Shown: piece after piece, positions 20,554 to 29,053 of the stretch
How positions within the stretch are numbered: position 1 is the stretch's first letter
Layout of the letters: each line of letters begins with the position of its first letter
Source: Streptomyces sp. ICC1
GTDB lineage: Bacteria > Actinomycetota > Actinomycetes > Streptomycetales > Streptomycetaceae
NCBI RefSeq assembly: GCF_003287935.1
Contig: NZ_CP030287.1
Location: forward strand, 6,661,227-6,725,226
Reading direction: 5' to 3'
DNA length: 64,000 nt
Made by a program: the position numbers and the translations under genes
The notes under the pieces: generated by a model
Seen by the model: only the letters and a program-made list of their open reading frames with translations
What the model was told of the DNA's origin: nothing
The model's database searches: none

Positions 20554-20586
20554 CTGGCTCTTACCCGCCTCTGACGCTGCCGACGA
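20554..20586. other. Nextera/Tn5 adapter-like sequence (assembly junction)
   Basis: Aligns in register over the full 33-base reverse complement of the Nextera read-1 adapter with 28 identities; tctgacgctgccgacga (20570-20586) is an exact 17-base match and ctctta (20558-20563, ctctta) keeps the mosaic end. Genes on both sides are truncated exactly here, facing each other. Confidence 0.85.
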
Positions 20587-20587
20587 G

Positions 20588-21307
20588 CTACCCGCGTGGC
20601 TCGGGGAGGGGCGCGCGTCCCGCCAGCTGGTCGGGGGTGAGCCGGCCGGCCGCCGCGCTGAGGATCAGCGGATTCCCGGCAGCCTCGCGCCGCAGCTCCT
20701 CCCGTACGGCGGGAGCGGCTCGGCCGTCGGTCAGCCGGTCGATGAGGGTGGTGGCGGCGCGGTCACCGAGCGGGCCGAGCCGTAGCCGGTCGAGCCCGCC
20801 CAAGTGGCCGTCGCTCGCCTGAGGTTGGCCTTCGGTGAGTAGTGCGGAGACCCTGCGGCCGGGTTCGAGTCGACGGGCGGCGAAACCGAGCGCCGCCCGT
20901 GAGTCGCGGTCCCAGAGATGGGCGTCGTCGACGCAGACCAGCAGTGGACGGCGCGCTCCGAGGGTGCGGAGCAGGTCGAGGAGCGCGGTGGGCGCGAGGT
21001 CGGCGCGCAGGGCGTCGGAGGCCTCCGGGGGGAGCGGGCCGGGGGCCGAGCAGAGCAGCGCGTGCAGACCGCTGTAGGGCAGCGGCCGTTCGGCGGGCGC
21101 GGCGCGGGCGTACAGGACGGGCCCGTCGCGGTAGCCGTCCATGGCGTGCCGCACGAGGGCGGTCCGGCCGAGTCCGGGCGGGGCGCTGAGTACGAGCGTG
21201 CTGCCGTGCCCGTGTCTCAGGTGGCTCAACAGGGTGTCCAGAGCGGCCAGTTCGCTGTCCCGGCCGTACAGCGGGAGCGGTTTGCGCACGGTCGTCGATG
21301 AGGTCAC
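20588..21307 (-). CDS. LuxR-family large ATPase regulator, 5' part only
   Basis: 239 residues of the AAA/NTPase N-terminus of a LAL-type regulator: LYGRDSELAALDTLL (domain start), LVLSAPPGLGRTALVRHA (P-loop; GLGRT instead of GxGKT), LLVCVDDAHLWD (Walker B with sensor). These proteins usually run to about 900 residues with a C-terminal LuxR HTH; here the frame ends in a stop two bases from the adapter junction, so the remainder is lost. The P-loop Lys is replaced by Arg, as in a number of LAL proteins. Confidence 0.82.
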   Translation of the reverse strand: MTSSTTVRKPLPLYGRDSELAALDTLLSHLRHGHGSTLVLSAPPGLGRTALVRHAMDGYRDGPVLYARAAPAERPLPYSGLHALLCSAPGPLPPEASDALRADLAPTALLDLLRTLGARRPLLVCVDDAHLWDRDSRAALGFAARRLEPGRRVSALLTEGQPQASDGHLGGLDRLRLGPLGDRAATTLIDRLTDGRAAPAVREELRREAAGNPLILSAAAGRLTPDQLAGRAPLPEPRG

Positions 21308-21449
21308 GGCCGTGTACGTTACTTCCGCGTAACCGGGCCCGGAAGCCTCGTGTCAGCCCGTGACGCGGCGGCCGCGGACGTACTGGACCGGCTCCCAACG
21401 GGATGCGCCGTCCGCTGTGCGGGAACACAGGCCGCTCCCTCGTACGGCC

Positions 21450-21493
21450 GTCGCCCACGGCTCCACGCGTTTCCGCGCGGAGCCGTGGGCGAC
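21450..21493 (-). terminator. Hairpin terminator of the polyester hydrolase gene
   Basis: 20-bp stem with one mismatch (arms 21450-21469 and 21474-21493, loop tttc) about 55 bases downstream of the hydrolase stop. Confidence 0.8.
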
Positions 21494-21547
21494 CGGACCG
21501 TCGGGTGTCAGAAGGTGTCAGAAGGTGTCAGGACGCGTGAGGAAGCG

Positions 21548-22468
21548 TCAGGAGGTGTGCGGGCAGGTGCCGCGGTACTCCTCGACGGTCAGGCTCGGGC
21601 GCGGCAGCGGGCAGAGGAACTGCTCGTAGCGGGTGTCGTTGTCGATGAACCGCTTCAGCCAGGAGAGGCTGTACTTGGCGATGGTCGTGTTCGAGGTGTT
21701 CGGTGTGGTGTGCGTGGCGCCGTTGAGCTCCAGGTACGCCTTGTCGAGGGTGCCGGGCAGCGAGGTGTAGAAGGGCTCCGAGTGCGTGGCGACGGGGGCG
21801 ATGGTGTCCCCGTCGGCGCCCACCACCAGCGTGGGCGTCCGTACCCCGGACCACGTCTTGTCGGTGTTCCATCCGGTCAGCGGGATCGCCGCCTGCAGCG
21901 ACGGGCGGGCCCTGGCGGCCTCCAGGGCGCCGCCTCCGCCCATCGAGTGGCCCATGACGCCGAGCCGCGTGCTGTCGACCCGGCCGCGGACGGCGCTGCT
22001 CCCGGTCAGGTAGTCGAGCGCCGCGAGGAGCTGCTCGCCCCGGCTCGCGGGCTGGTCGTAGCGAGAGTTGGTGTCGATCGTGAAGACGACGAACCCCTGT
22101 GAGGCGAGGCGGGGGCCGAGCCAGGCGATGCTGGACTGGCCGGCGGTGAAACCGGGCGATACGGCGATGGCTCCGAAGGTGCCGTCCGCGGTGGAGGTCG
22201 GGTAGTAGATGGTGCCGCCGCCGAAGCCCGAGACGCTCAGCGAGGAGACGCTGGTCTGGCTGACGGAGTAGGAGCCGCGGGAGGCCTCGATGCTCGCGAC
22301 GGTGGGGGCGGGACCGCGTTCGTACGGGTTGTCGGCGGCGTGGGCGCCGGGCATCAGCGCGGTGAACAGGGTGGTGGTCAGGAGGGCTGAGGCCAGACCC
22401 GTCCGGACCGTGCGCGAACGGCCCGTCGCGGTGGGCCGGCGGCGCGGGAAGAGGGGGAGGTGTCGCAC
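21548..22468 (-). CDS. Secreted cutinase-type polyester hydrolase (PET-hydrolase-like)
   Basis: 306 residues with a signal peptide (about 1-45, ending LMPGAHA). The mature part begins [19 protein letters not shown], the signature of actinobacterial cutinases and PET hydrolases. Triad: Ser175 in GHSMGGGG, Asp221 in GADGDTIAP, His253 in NGATHTTPN. Oxyanion-site GFTAGQSS and substrate-cleft Trp in [10 protein letters not shown] are present, and two Cys near the end (QFLCPLP, GTCPHTS) can form the family disulfide. I recognise close resemblance to marine and soil Streptomyces polyesterases. Natural substrates are plant cutin and aliphatic polyesters. GTG start at 22468 after gagaggac; a hairpin follows the gene. 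Confidence 0.93.
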   Translation of the reverse strand: MRHLPLFPRRRPTATGRSRTVRTGLASALLTTTLFTALMPGAHAADNPYERGPAPTVASIEASRGSYSVSQTSVSSLSVSGFGGGTIYYPTSTADGTFGAIAVSPGFTAGQSSIAWLGPRLASQGFVVFTIDTNSRYDQPASRGEQLLAALDYLTGSSAVRGRVDSTRLGVMGHSMGGGGALEAARARPSLQAAIPLTGWNTDKTWSGVRTPTLVVGADGDTIAPVATHSEPFYTSLPGTLDKAYLELNGATHTTPNTSNTTIAKYSLSWLKRFIDNDTRYEQFLCPLPRPSLTVEEYRGTCPHTS

Positions 22469-22668
22469 GGGGGTCCTCTCGGCTGTGGGGGAGCCACGCC
22501 GGCGGGGGATCGAGGACCGCGGTCCTCGGCTGCCGGGTGTACCGGGTGGCTGCCGCCGGGGGAATCGGCGGTAGGAACACGGTGGTGGTGGACCCGGTGC
22601 GCACGCATCGGCAAGTTCACCGGTTCTCTCCGGCGGGAGCCGCGCGTCGGGCACCGGCGGCACGGCTT

Positions 22669-22965
22669 CTACCCGGCGGCGGGAACCGGTCGGTTGCCGC
22701 CCAGCCGGGCACGAGTCAGATGGTCGGCCTGCTCCGACAAGCGCGCGCGCCGTTCCGGGTCCTCGGACCACTCGAGTTCCCCGCGAAGCGCCAGCTCGGT
22801 ACGCATCACCGTCGCCCGGGGAACCGGCACCCGCTGCCCCGGCTTCTCCGTGAAGGGCTGCAGCTCCGACGCCGCCGCCCGGGCCTCCCGTGACGTGCAG
22901 CGGCGGAGCGAGAGGAATACCAGGGCAAGCCACTCGGACGGTACTTTTACGATGGAATCGGTCAT
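22669..22965 (-). CDS. Small hypothetical protein
   Basis: 98 residues starting [20 protein letters not shown]. Helical, charged, with [20 protein letters not shown] and [20 protein letters not shown]; no recognised domain. Amino-acid pattern and third-position GC look coding, but the ribosome site is poor. Unknown function. Confidence 0.5.
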   Translation of the reverse strand: MTDSIVKVPSEWLALVFLSLRRCTSREARAAASELQPFTEKPGQRVPVPRATVMRTELALRGELEWSEDPERRARLSEQADHLTRARLGGNRPVPAAG

Positions 22966-23056
22966 AAGAAGGCAACGACCGGGGGCAACCTTGGTGACGG
23001 GTACCGCGCCACCAATCTGCAGGCGCGCGTGCTCGAACCCGTGCCCGTGCCCGCGC

Positions 23057-23833
23057 TCACAGGCCCCGGCGGCTGAGGGCGTCGACTTCCGCGTAGCCGG
23101 GGATGCCGGTGGGCAACGCGCCGCCGTCGCGTACCGCGAGGGCCGTGGTGACCGCGGCGTGCAGGGACGCGCGGAAGAGCAGGGAGCCGGTGCTGACACG
23201 GCGCACGCCCAGGTCGGCCAGGCGGCGCAGGCCGAGGGCGGGGTCGTACAACACGTTGACGGGCAGCGGCAGGGCGGCCGTCACGGCGGCGATGTCCTTC
23301 TCTTCGGCCATGCCGGGCACGAAGATCCCGTCGGCGCCCGAGTCCGCGTACCGCCGCGCGCGCTCCAGCGTCGCGGGCACCGAGGCGTCGGCGCCCGACC
23401 AGTAGGTGTCCGTACGGGCGTTGACGAAGACCGCGGGCGCCCGGTGCTTCACGACCCGGATCAACTCCGCCAGCGTCAGGGGGTCGGCCAGCCGGTCACC
23501 GCGGCCGTCCTCGATGTTGATCCCGGCGACGCCCAGGCCGGCGAGCTCGGACACGAGGTCGCCCACCTCTCCCGGATCGCTGCTGAAACCGGCCTCGATG
23601 TCGACGGTGACCGGACACCGCAACCGGACCAGCCTCGCCGCCAGCGCGAGGGTCTCCTCGCGGGCCAGTCCCGCGGCGTCCGGCAGCCCGCTGCTCGCGG
23701 CCACGCCGAGGCTGGTCGTGCCCACGGCGGCGAACCCGGCGTCGGCCAGCGCCGCGCCCGAGGCGAAGTCCCAGGCGTTGGGCAGCAGCAGCGGCCCGTC
23801 CGCGTGGTGCAGCGCGTGGAAGTCGGTACTCAA
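23057..23833 (-). CDS. Isocitrate lyase/PEP mutase family protein
   Basis: 258 residues. TIM-barrel signature: LLLPNAWDFASGAALADAGF, AVGTTSLGVAASSG, VTVDIEAGFSSDP (metal-binding Asp/Glu), INIEDG and VNARTDTYW. The family includes PEP mutase, carboxyphosphonoenolpyruvate mutase and methylisocitrate lyase; the stand-alone actinobacterial type has no proven substrate. It overlaps the upstream GNAT gene by four bases and sits in a P450-GNAT-mutase unit. Confidence 0.88.
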   Translation of the reverse strand: MSTDFHALHHADGPLLLPNAWDFASGAALADAGFAAVGTTSLGVAASSGLPDAAGLAREETLALAARLVRLRCPVTVDIEAGFSSDPGEVGDLVSELAGLGVAGINIEDGRGDRLADPLTLAELIRVVKHRAPAVFVNARTDTYWSGADASVPATLERARRYADSGADGIFVPGMAEEKDIAAVTAALPLPVNVLYDPALGLRRLADLGVRRVSTGSLLFRASLHAAVTTALAVRDGGALPTGIPGYAEVDALSRRGL

Positions 23834-24579
23834 CGGATCTCCTCCTCACCCGGACCGCCGACGGGCGGCTGCCCGCGGCGCACTTCGGCGAGGGACCGGC
23901 GCTGCGCCCCCCGGTCGTCGAAGTTCGAGGGCGACAGCCAGGACTCCAGGGCCCGCTTGTTCGCGGGCCACTCGGTGTCGATCACGGAGTACCAGGCGGT
24001 GTCCCGGTTGCGGCCCTTGTAGACGACGGCCTGCCGGAAGACGCCCTCGAAGGTGAAGCCCAGGCGCTGAGCCGTCGTGCGCGAAGGGGTGTTGAGGCTG
24101 TCGCACTTCCACTCGTAGCGCCGGTAGCCGAGGTCGTCGAACACGTACCGCATGGCCAGGAACTGCGCCTCGGTCGAGACCGGGCTGCGCTTCATCAGCG
24201 GCGAGAACATCACGTTGCCGACCTCGACGACGCCGTGGTCCGGATCCTGGCGCATCAGCGAGAGCGTGCCGACCGCGGTGCCCCGGCCGAGGTCGATCAC
24301 CGCGTAATGCCGCGGGTCACTGCCGGCCGCCGCCTCTTCGGCGTAGCGGTGGTAGGCCCGCGCGTCCGTGAACGGCCCGGTGAACATGTACGTCCAGTCC
24401 CGCGGGTCGGGCCCGCTGGAGTAGGCCGCGTGCAGCTCGGCGGCGTGCCGGTCCGCGTCCAGCGGCTCGAGCCGGCAGTACGCGCCGCCGAGCGTGACCG
24501 CGGCGGGCAGCGGACGCCGTGACCAGTGGGGCACCGGTTCACCGACACGCTGGCCGTACTCGTTGAGACGCAAGGGCAT
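23830..24579 (-). CDS. GNAT family N-acetyltransferase (RimJ/RimL-like)
   Basis: 249 residues. RimJ/L-type layout: VTLGGAYCRLEPLDADRHAA start, then HYAVIDLGRGTAVGTLSLMR, VEVGNVMFSP (substrate/CoA strand), TEAQFLAMRYVFDDLGYRRY and WKCDSLNTPSRTTAQRLGF with the CoA-binding end FTFEGVFRQA. Substrate unknown; the family often modifies small amines or antibiotics. Preceded by the P450 gene (47 bases) and overlapping the PEP-mutase-like gene by four. Confidence 0.87.
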   Translation of the reverse strand: MPLRLNEYGQRVGEPVPHWSRRPLPAAVTLGGAYCRLEPLDADRHAAELHAAYSSGPDPRDWTYMFTGPFTDARAYHRYAEEAAAGSDPRHYAVIDLGRGTAVGTLSLMRQDPDHGVVEVGNVMFSPLMKRSPVSTEAQFLAMRYVFDDLGYRRYEWKCDSLNTPSRTTAQRLGFTFEGVFRQAVVYKGRNRDTAWYSVIDTEWPANKRALESWLSPSNFDDRGAQRRSLAEVRRGQPPVGGPGEEEIR

Positions 24580-24626
24580 GTTCTGTTCTCTCCTGGCTGG
24601 GGCCTGCCGGGGGCCGGCCGGGCGGC

Positions 24627-25838
24627 TCACCAGCGTACGGGTAGCTCCCGTACGCCGCGGATCAGCATTCCGGGGACCCATGGCAGCGTCTCGTCCTCGG
24701 CGTCGCGGGCCAGGCCGGGGAAGCGCTCCAGCAGGGAGCGCAGCGCGATGCGGCCCTCCATGCGGGCCAGCGGCGCGCCCAGGCAGTGGTGCAGTCCGTG
24801 GCCGAAGGCGATGTGGCCGCGGGCGTCGCGGTGGATGTCGAAGCGGCCCGCGTCCTCGAAGCGGGCCGGATCGCGGTCCGCGTCGGCCATGGAGATCAGC
24901 ACGGTGGAGCCCGCCGGGATCACCACCCCGCCCATCTCCACGTCCTCCAGCGCGAGTCGCTCGGTGGAGTTCTCGACCGGCCCGTCGTGGCGCAGCATCT
25001 CCTCGAGCGCGCCGTCCAGCAGGCCGTCGAGGTCCGCGCGCAGTGCGGCGAACTGCTCGGGGTGGTCGAACAGGGCGCGCAGGCCGTTGCCGATCATGTT
25101 GACGGTGGTCTCGTGCCCGGCGATGAGCAGCAGGACGCTCATGCCGATCAGCTCGTCCGCGCCGAGCCGGTCGCCGCCCTCGTCGACGGCGTGGATCATT
25201 CCGCTGAGCAGGTCCTGGCCGGGGGCGGCGCGCTTGGCCTCGATGAGTCCGCTCAGGTACTGGGGCATCTGCGCGTACGCGGCGCCCTCGGCCTCGGGGC
25301 TGGTCGGAGCGACCATCTCGTTGGACCAGGAGCGGAAGGCCTCGCGGTCCAGCTCCGGGACGCCGAGCAGCTCGCAGATGACCGTCATCGGGAGCGGGAA
25401 GGCGAAGGCGTCGACGAGGTCGCCCCGGCGCCGCGGGTCGGCCTCCATCGCGTCGAGCAGTTCGTCGGTGATCTGCTGGATGCGCGGCGCCAGGGCCGCT
25501 ATGCGGCGCGGGGTGAACTCGCGGGATACCAGGCGGCGCAGCCGGGTGTGGTCCGGCGGGTCGGCCATCAGCATGTGTGCGAGCGCGGGGTGGTCCTGGT
25601 CGGCGTTGATGATCTGGCCGACGGTGCCGGAACGGCGCCAGTCCCGGCTCAGCCGTGGATCGTTGAAGGCCGCGCGGCAGGCGTCGTGCCCGACGACCAG
25701 CCAGGTCTCCCGGCCGCCGGGTGCGCGCACGTGGTGGACGGGCCCCTGTGCACGGAGCTTCGCGTAGACCGGGTACGGGTCGCGCACGAAGTCCGGGCTG
25801 ATGTCCAGTAAATCGACGATGGCGGGCTGGTGCGTCAT
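24627..25838 (-). CDS. Cytochrome P450
   Basis: 403 residues, a soluble bacterial P450 of the CYP107/105-like size. Oxygen-binding helix GMSVLLLIAGHETTVNMIGN, ExxR in LEEMLRHDGPVENSTERL, and heme loop AFGHGLHHCLG with axial Cys352. No redox partner gene (ferredoxin or reductase) is next to it. First gene of a probable three-gene unit with GNAT and PEP-mutase-like genes; no polyketide or peptide synthase is near, so a biosynthetic role is unproven. Confidence 0.93.
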   Translation of the reverse strand: MTHQPAIVDLLDISPDFVRDPYPVYAKLRAQGPVHHVRAPGGRETWLVVGHDACRAAFNDPRLSRDWRRSGTVGQIINADQDHPALAHMLMADPPDHTRLRRLVSREFTPRRIAALAPRIQQITDELLDAMEADPRRRGDLVDAFAFPLPMTVICELLGVPELDREAFRSWSNEMVAPTSPEAEGAAYAQMPQYLSGLIEAKRAAPGQDLLSGMIHAVDEGGDRLGADELIGMSVLLLIAGHETTVNMIGNGLRALFDHPEQFAALRADLDGLLDGALEEMLRHDGPVENSTERLALEDVEMGGVVIPAGSTVLISMADADRDPARFEDAGRFDIHRDARGHIAFGHGLHHCLGAPLARMEGRIALRSLLERFPGLARDAEDETLPWVPGMLIRGVRELPVRW

Positions 25839-25978
25839 GTTTCGTTCCCCCTGAATCGAGCATGCCTTGCGACGTTGTCCGTCGGCACGTCAATTCTCCA
25901 TGCTAGCCGCGGCGATGCCGGGCAGGTCAGCCGGGGGATGACGGCTCAGCAGCGGCTCAGCAGCTGCTCAGTAGCTGC

Positions 25979-26971
25979 TCAGTAGCGGTCGGCGGCGATG
26001 AGCGGCCCGTAGTGGCGGCCGGGGATGGGGCGGTGGAGGTCGCCGAAGAATCCGTATCCCGGACGGCGTTCGTTGGAGGCGTGGGCGTCGTTCACCAGGG
26101 TCCGCAGGTTGCGCGCCGGGGTGGAGGCGCCGCAGCGGTGGGTGTGGACGCACAGGGCGAGGACGCCGGCGACCACCGGGGAGGCGAAGCTGGTGCCCAA
26201 AGCGACGGCATGGTGGGCGGGGAGGGGGAAGTTGCTCTCCATGCACACGCCCGGGGCCGCGAGCGTGTGGCGGCTTCCCGTCGTAGTCGGCGATCGCGGT
26301 GGCGGTGATCACGCCGGCGTCATCGGCGACCCTGACGGACCACAGCGGTGTCCCCGGTGCCACCCCGACCAGCCCCTGACCGTCATCACGGGCGCCGATG
26401 ATCCCGGCGACCAGGCTGCCGTGCCCGTTGTGGTCTTCGAGGCTGAGGCCCGGTACGACGGGGCTGCCGCTGAGGCAGTCCACCCCGCCGGGCACGTCGA
26501 GGTCCGGGACGTCGGCCGCGACTCCGCCTTCGAACACGGCGACCTTGACGTCGACGGAGCCCTTGCCGTCGCCCGAGCGGGTGGAGGAGCGGTCGGCGCG
26601 GATCCGGTCCAGGTACAGCGGTTGGCACTGGCGGTCCACGGGGGAGGCCTGGCAGTCGAAGGCCGTCACGGGCGGGCGCGGCGGGAGGCGCGGTAGGTGC
26701 GCTGCGAGGAGACGAAGCGGACCTACGGGTCCTTGGCCAGGGCGGTGGCCTGGGACGGGGTCATGGTCGCCGCGTAGCCGTGCACGGCGCGCGTGTGGAC
26801 GGACGTCATCGTCCAGCCCGCGCTCCGCATCTGACTCCTCGCGGTGGCCGCCGGGCTCGCCACCGAGTCCTTGAGGACCACGATGTATCCCCGGCCCTCG
26901 GCTGCCGCCGCACCGTGGACGGGAATGCCGGACAGGCCCAAGGCAGCCGTCGCCGTCGCCGTCGCCGTCAC
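25979..26971 (-). pseudogene. Subtilisin-family (S8) peptidase, decayed
   Basis: The N-terminus has a signal peptide and inhibitor-I9 propeptide (GRGYIVVLKDSVASPAATAR, VHGYAATMTPSQATALAKDP), then TAG at 26723. The frame continues VRFVSSQRTYRAS and shifts at about 26680. The catalytic domain follows: VDVKVAVFEGGVAADVPDLD, where the usual DTG aspartate is Glu-Gly, then HNGHGSLVAGIIGA (catalytic His). A block of about 80 residues is missing between GVIT and AIADYDGK, and another break precedes VALGTSFASPVVAGVLALC (catalytic Ser) and the end. Non-functional as it stands. Confidence 0.85.
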
Positions 26972-27011
26972 CGTCGCCGACGGCGTCCGCGTCGGCCGGC
27001 CCCGGCCGGCG

Positions 27012-28004
27012 TCACTGCATGTTCTGCACGTGCGGATGATCGTACGAAGCCGTGCACACGTACAGCTGCATGCTGTAGCCGCGGCCGATGTCGAGCTGCG
27101 TGGCGTGCGCCGGGCCGAGGGAGTGCAGACCGTCGTAGCCGGCGTCCTCGACCGGCCGCCAGCTGCCGCTGCCGCCGTCCCACTCGCTGCCGTCGATGGT
27201 GAGCAGCGGCCGGACGTCGGCGCCGCACTCGGGGCAGGCCATGGGGAAGGGGTCGGAGAAGCTCCACGGCGCGTGGCCGCCGACCTTGCAGCCCGGGGCC
27301 ACGCAGAGGTCGTACTGGTAGGCGACGGCGTGCTCGTCCTCCCAGGCCTCGATCCGACGGGCCAGCTCCTCGCCCAGCTCGTGAGGGGCCGGGTATTCGG
27401 TCACCGTCTCGGGGTGCAGCACGCAGGGTTCGGGCAGGTAGGTGTCGCTGCCCACGACCGGCGGCCGCGGGGCGGCGCCGAGCGGATCGGTGACATCGGC
27501 GGCGGTCCGCCAGCGCAGTGCGGCCCGGGGCAGGTGATCCTCGTGGTGGTCGAACGCGCACCACAGCACCTGCAGCAGATCGGTGCCGTCCGGGCGCGGC
27601 AGACCGGGCATGTCGGCGGCGTAGAACTGGGCCACCGGCACCATCGGGACCGGGCCGTCGAGGGGGATCCGCGACCCCGTGCCGGCGCGGTCGACCGTCG
27701 CGCGTTCCTCCGCGCTCAGCAGGTCGGCGTCCTTCTCCCTGGGGCGACGCCATGCCTCGGCGAGAATCCGCCGCCGCAGCCGTACGTCCTCGGGCGCCAG
27801 GCCGTGCTGCGAGGGGCCGCGGTGTTCCGGGCACGTGGGCCATGGTTCCCGTGCCGGCCACAGCAGGGGACCGCCGATGGAGCTGTCCGCTGCCGTCGGT
27901 GCGCCGGCGCGCGGATGCAGCCGTAGAGCGGTGCGGGCCAGTGGTGCGAGCTCGGGGAAGTGCGCTGTCACGTCGACCGGGCGGGGCGGAGTGGTGCGGG
28001 CCAT
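27012..28004 (-). CDS. DUF1963 (YwqG-like) protein
   Basis: 330 residues. IGGPLLWPAREPWPTCPEH near the start, MVPVAQFYAADMPGLP and DLLQVLWCAFDHHEDHLP, then a Cys-rich part (CVAPGCKVGGHAPW, MACPECGADVRPLLTIDGSE) that likely binds zinc, and the ending GYSMQLYVCTASYDHPHVQN are the DUF1963/YwqG profile. Cytoplasmic; function unknown. ATG at 28004. Confidence 0.85.
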   Translation of the reverse strand: MARTTPPRPVDVTAHFPELAPLARTALRLHPRAGAPTAADSSIGGPLLWPAREPWPTCPEHRGPSQHGLAPEDVRLRRRILAEAWRRPREKDADLLSAEERATVDRAGTGSRIPLDGPVPMVPVAQFYAADMPGLPRPDGTDLLQVLWCAFDHHEDHLPRAALRWRTAADVTDPLGAAPRPPVVGSDTYLPEPCVLHPETVTEYPAPHELGEELARRIEAWEDEHAVAYQYDLCVAPGCKVGGHAPWSFSDPFPMACPECGADVRPLLTIDGSEWDGGSGSWRPVEDAGYDGLHSLGPAHATQLDIGRGYSMQLYVCTASYDHPHVQNMQ

Positions 28005-28330
28005 GCGCGAGAGCCTACGTCCCGCCTTCGGCGGCCCCTGCGTGCAGGGGGGTGCAGGGGGTGCGGGCGCTCTGGCGGGCGTGGGGCGAAGCGTCATTTA
28101 TGCTTCAGGGCGGCCGCGGGACGGTGGCTCGTCGCCGTACGCGGCGACTGCGGAGCGGTCCGGCCGGTCGAGGCGGGTGTCCCGCGTCGGGGCCCTGGGT
28201 CCGGACGGGGGCCACGTGACGCTGATCATGAAGATCTCGGGAATCGAGTGACCGCCGACGCGCGTCTCAGTGGTGTGGGGCACCCAGCCCCACCGCCCGC
28301 GAACAGAAGACCCCCAGGGAGAAGTGAGGT
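28005..28330. other. Intergenic region between divergent genes
   Basis: 326 bases between the DUF1963 and deoxynucleoside kinase genes. I see no gene, riboswitch or strong palindrome; presumably two promoters. Confidence 0.55.
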
Positions 28331-28999
28331 ATGGCAGTGATCTGCGTCGGAGGCATGATCGGGATCGGCAAGACGAGCGTGGCCGAGCTCCTCGCCAAGG
28401 AGCTGGGCAGCGAAGTCTTCTACGAGAGCGTGGACGACAACCCGATCCTTCCGCTCTTCTACACGGCGAGCCCCGAGGAGATCCAGGCCAAGCGGTACCC
28501 CTTCCTGCTCCAGCTCTACTTCCTGCAGACGCGGTTCGCCTCGATCAAGGAGGCGTACCGGCAGGGCGACAACGTCCTGGACCGGTCCATCTACGAGGAC
28601 TGGTACTTCGCCAAGGTCAATCACGACCTGGGCCGGATCAGCTCCCTCGAGATGGGGGTGTACGAGGGGCTGCTGGGCGAGATGATGCGCGAGATCGACG
28701 GCCTGCCGTACCGCAAGGCACCCGATCTCATGGTCTACCTCAAGGCCGACTTCGAGACGGTGCTGCACCGCATCGGGCTGCGGGGCCGTGACTTCGAGCA
28801 GGACGAGAGCCTCGTCGCGTACTACCGGACGCTCTGGTCCGGCTACGACGACTGGGTGCACAAGCACTACTCGGCCAGCGACGTCCTCGTCGTCGACATG
28901 AACCACACGGATGTGGTGAACAACCCCGAGGACGCGGCCCGCGTGGTGCGGGAGGTCAAGGACGCGTTGGCGGCGGGCAGGCTCCGGGCTTCCTCCTGA
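28331..28999 (+). CDS. Deoxynucleoside kinase
   Basis: 222 residues. P-loop GMIGIGKTS (residues 8-16), substrate/lid motif DRSIYEDWYFA near 78-88, and the lid arginine segment HRIGLRGRDFEQDESL match the deoxyadenosine/deoxyguanosine kinase family that phosphorylates deoxynucleosides with ATP for salvage. The ATG follows gggagaagtgagg at good spacing. A hairpin follows the stop. Confidence 0.9.
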   Translation: MAVICVGGMIGIGKTSVAELLAKELGSEVFYESVDDNPILPLFYTASPEEIQAKRYPFLLQLYFLQTRFASIKEAYRQGDNVLDRSIYEDWYFAKVNHDLGRISSLEMGVYEGLLGEMMREIDGLPYRKAPDLMVYLKADFETVLHRIGLRGRDFEQDESLVAYYRTLWSGYDDWVHKHYSASDVLVVDMNHTDVVNNPEDAARVVREVKDALAAGRLRASS

Positions 29000-29013
29000 C
29001 GGTCCCGGGTGCC

Positions 29014-29044
29014 GGGCCGGCCGCCGGGGATCGGCGGCCGGCCC
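29014..29044. terminator. Bidirectional hairpin
   Basis: 13-bp stem (29014-29026 with 29032-29044, loop gggat) between the convergent deoxynucleoside kinase and amidase genes. Confidence 0.8.
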
Positions 29045-29053
29045 ACCCCGGTG

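Noticed and set aside
23057..25838. P450, GNAT and PEP-mutase genes as a natural-product cluster
   Set aside because: No core synthase, transporter or pathway regulator is nearby; PEP mutase without a phosphonopyruvate decarboxylase does not support phosphonate synthesis.
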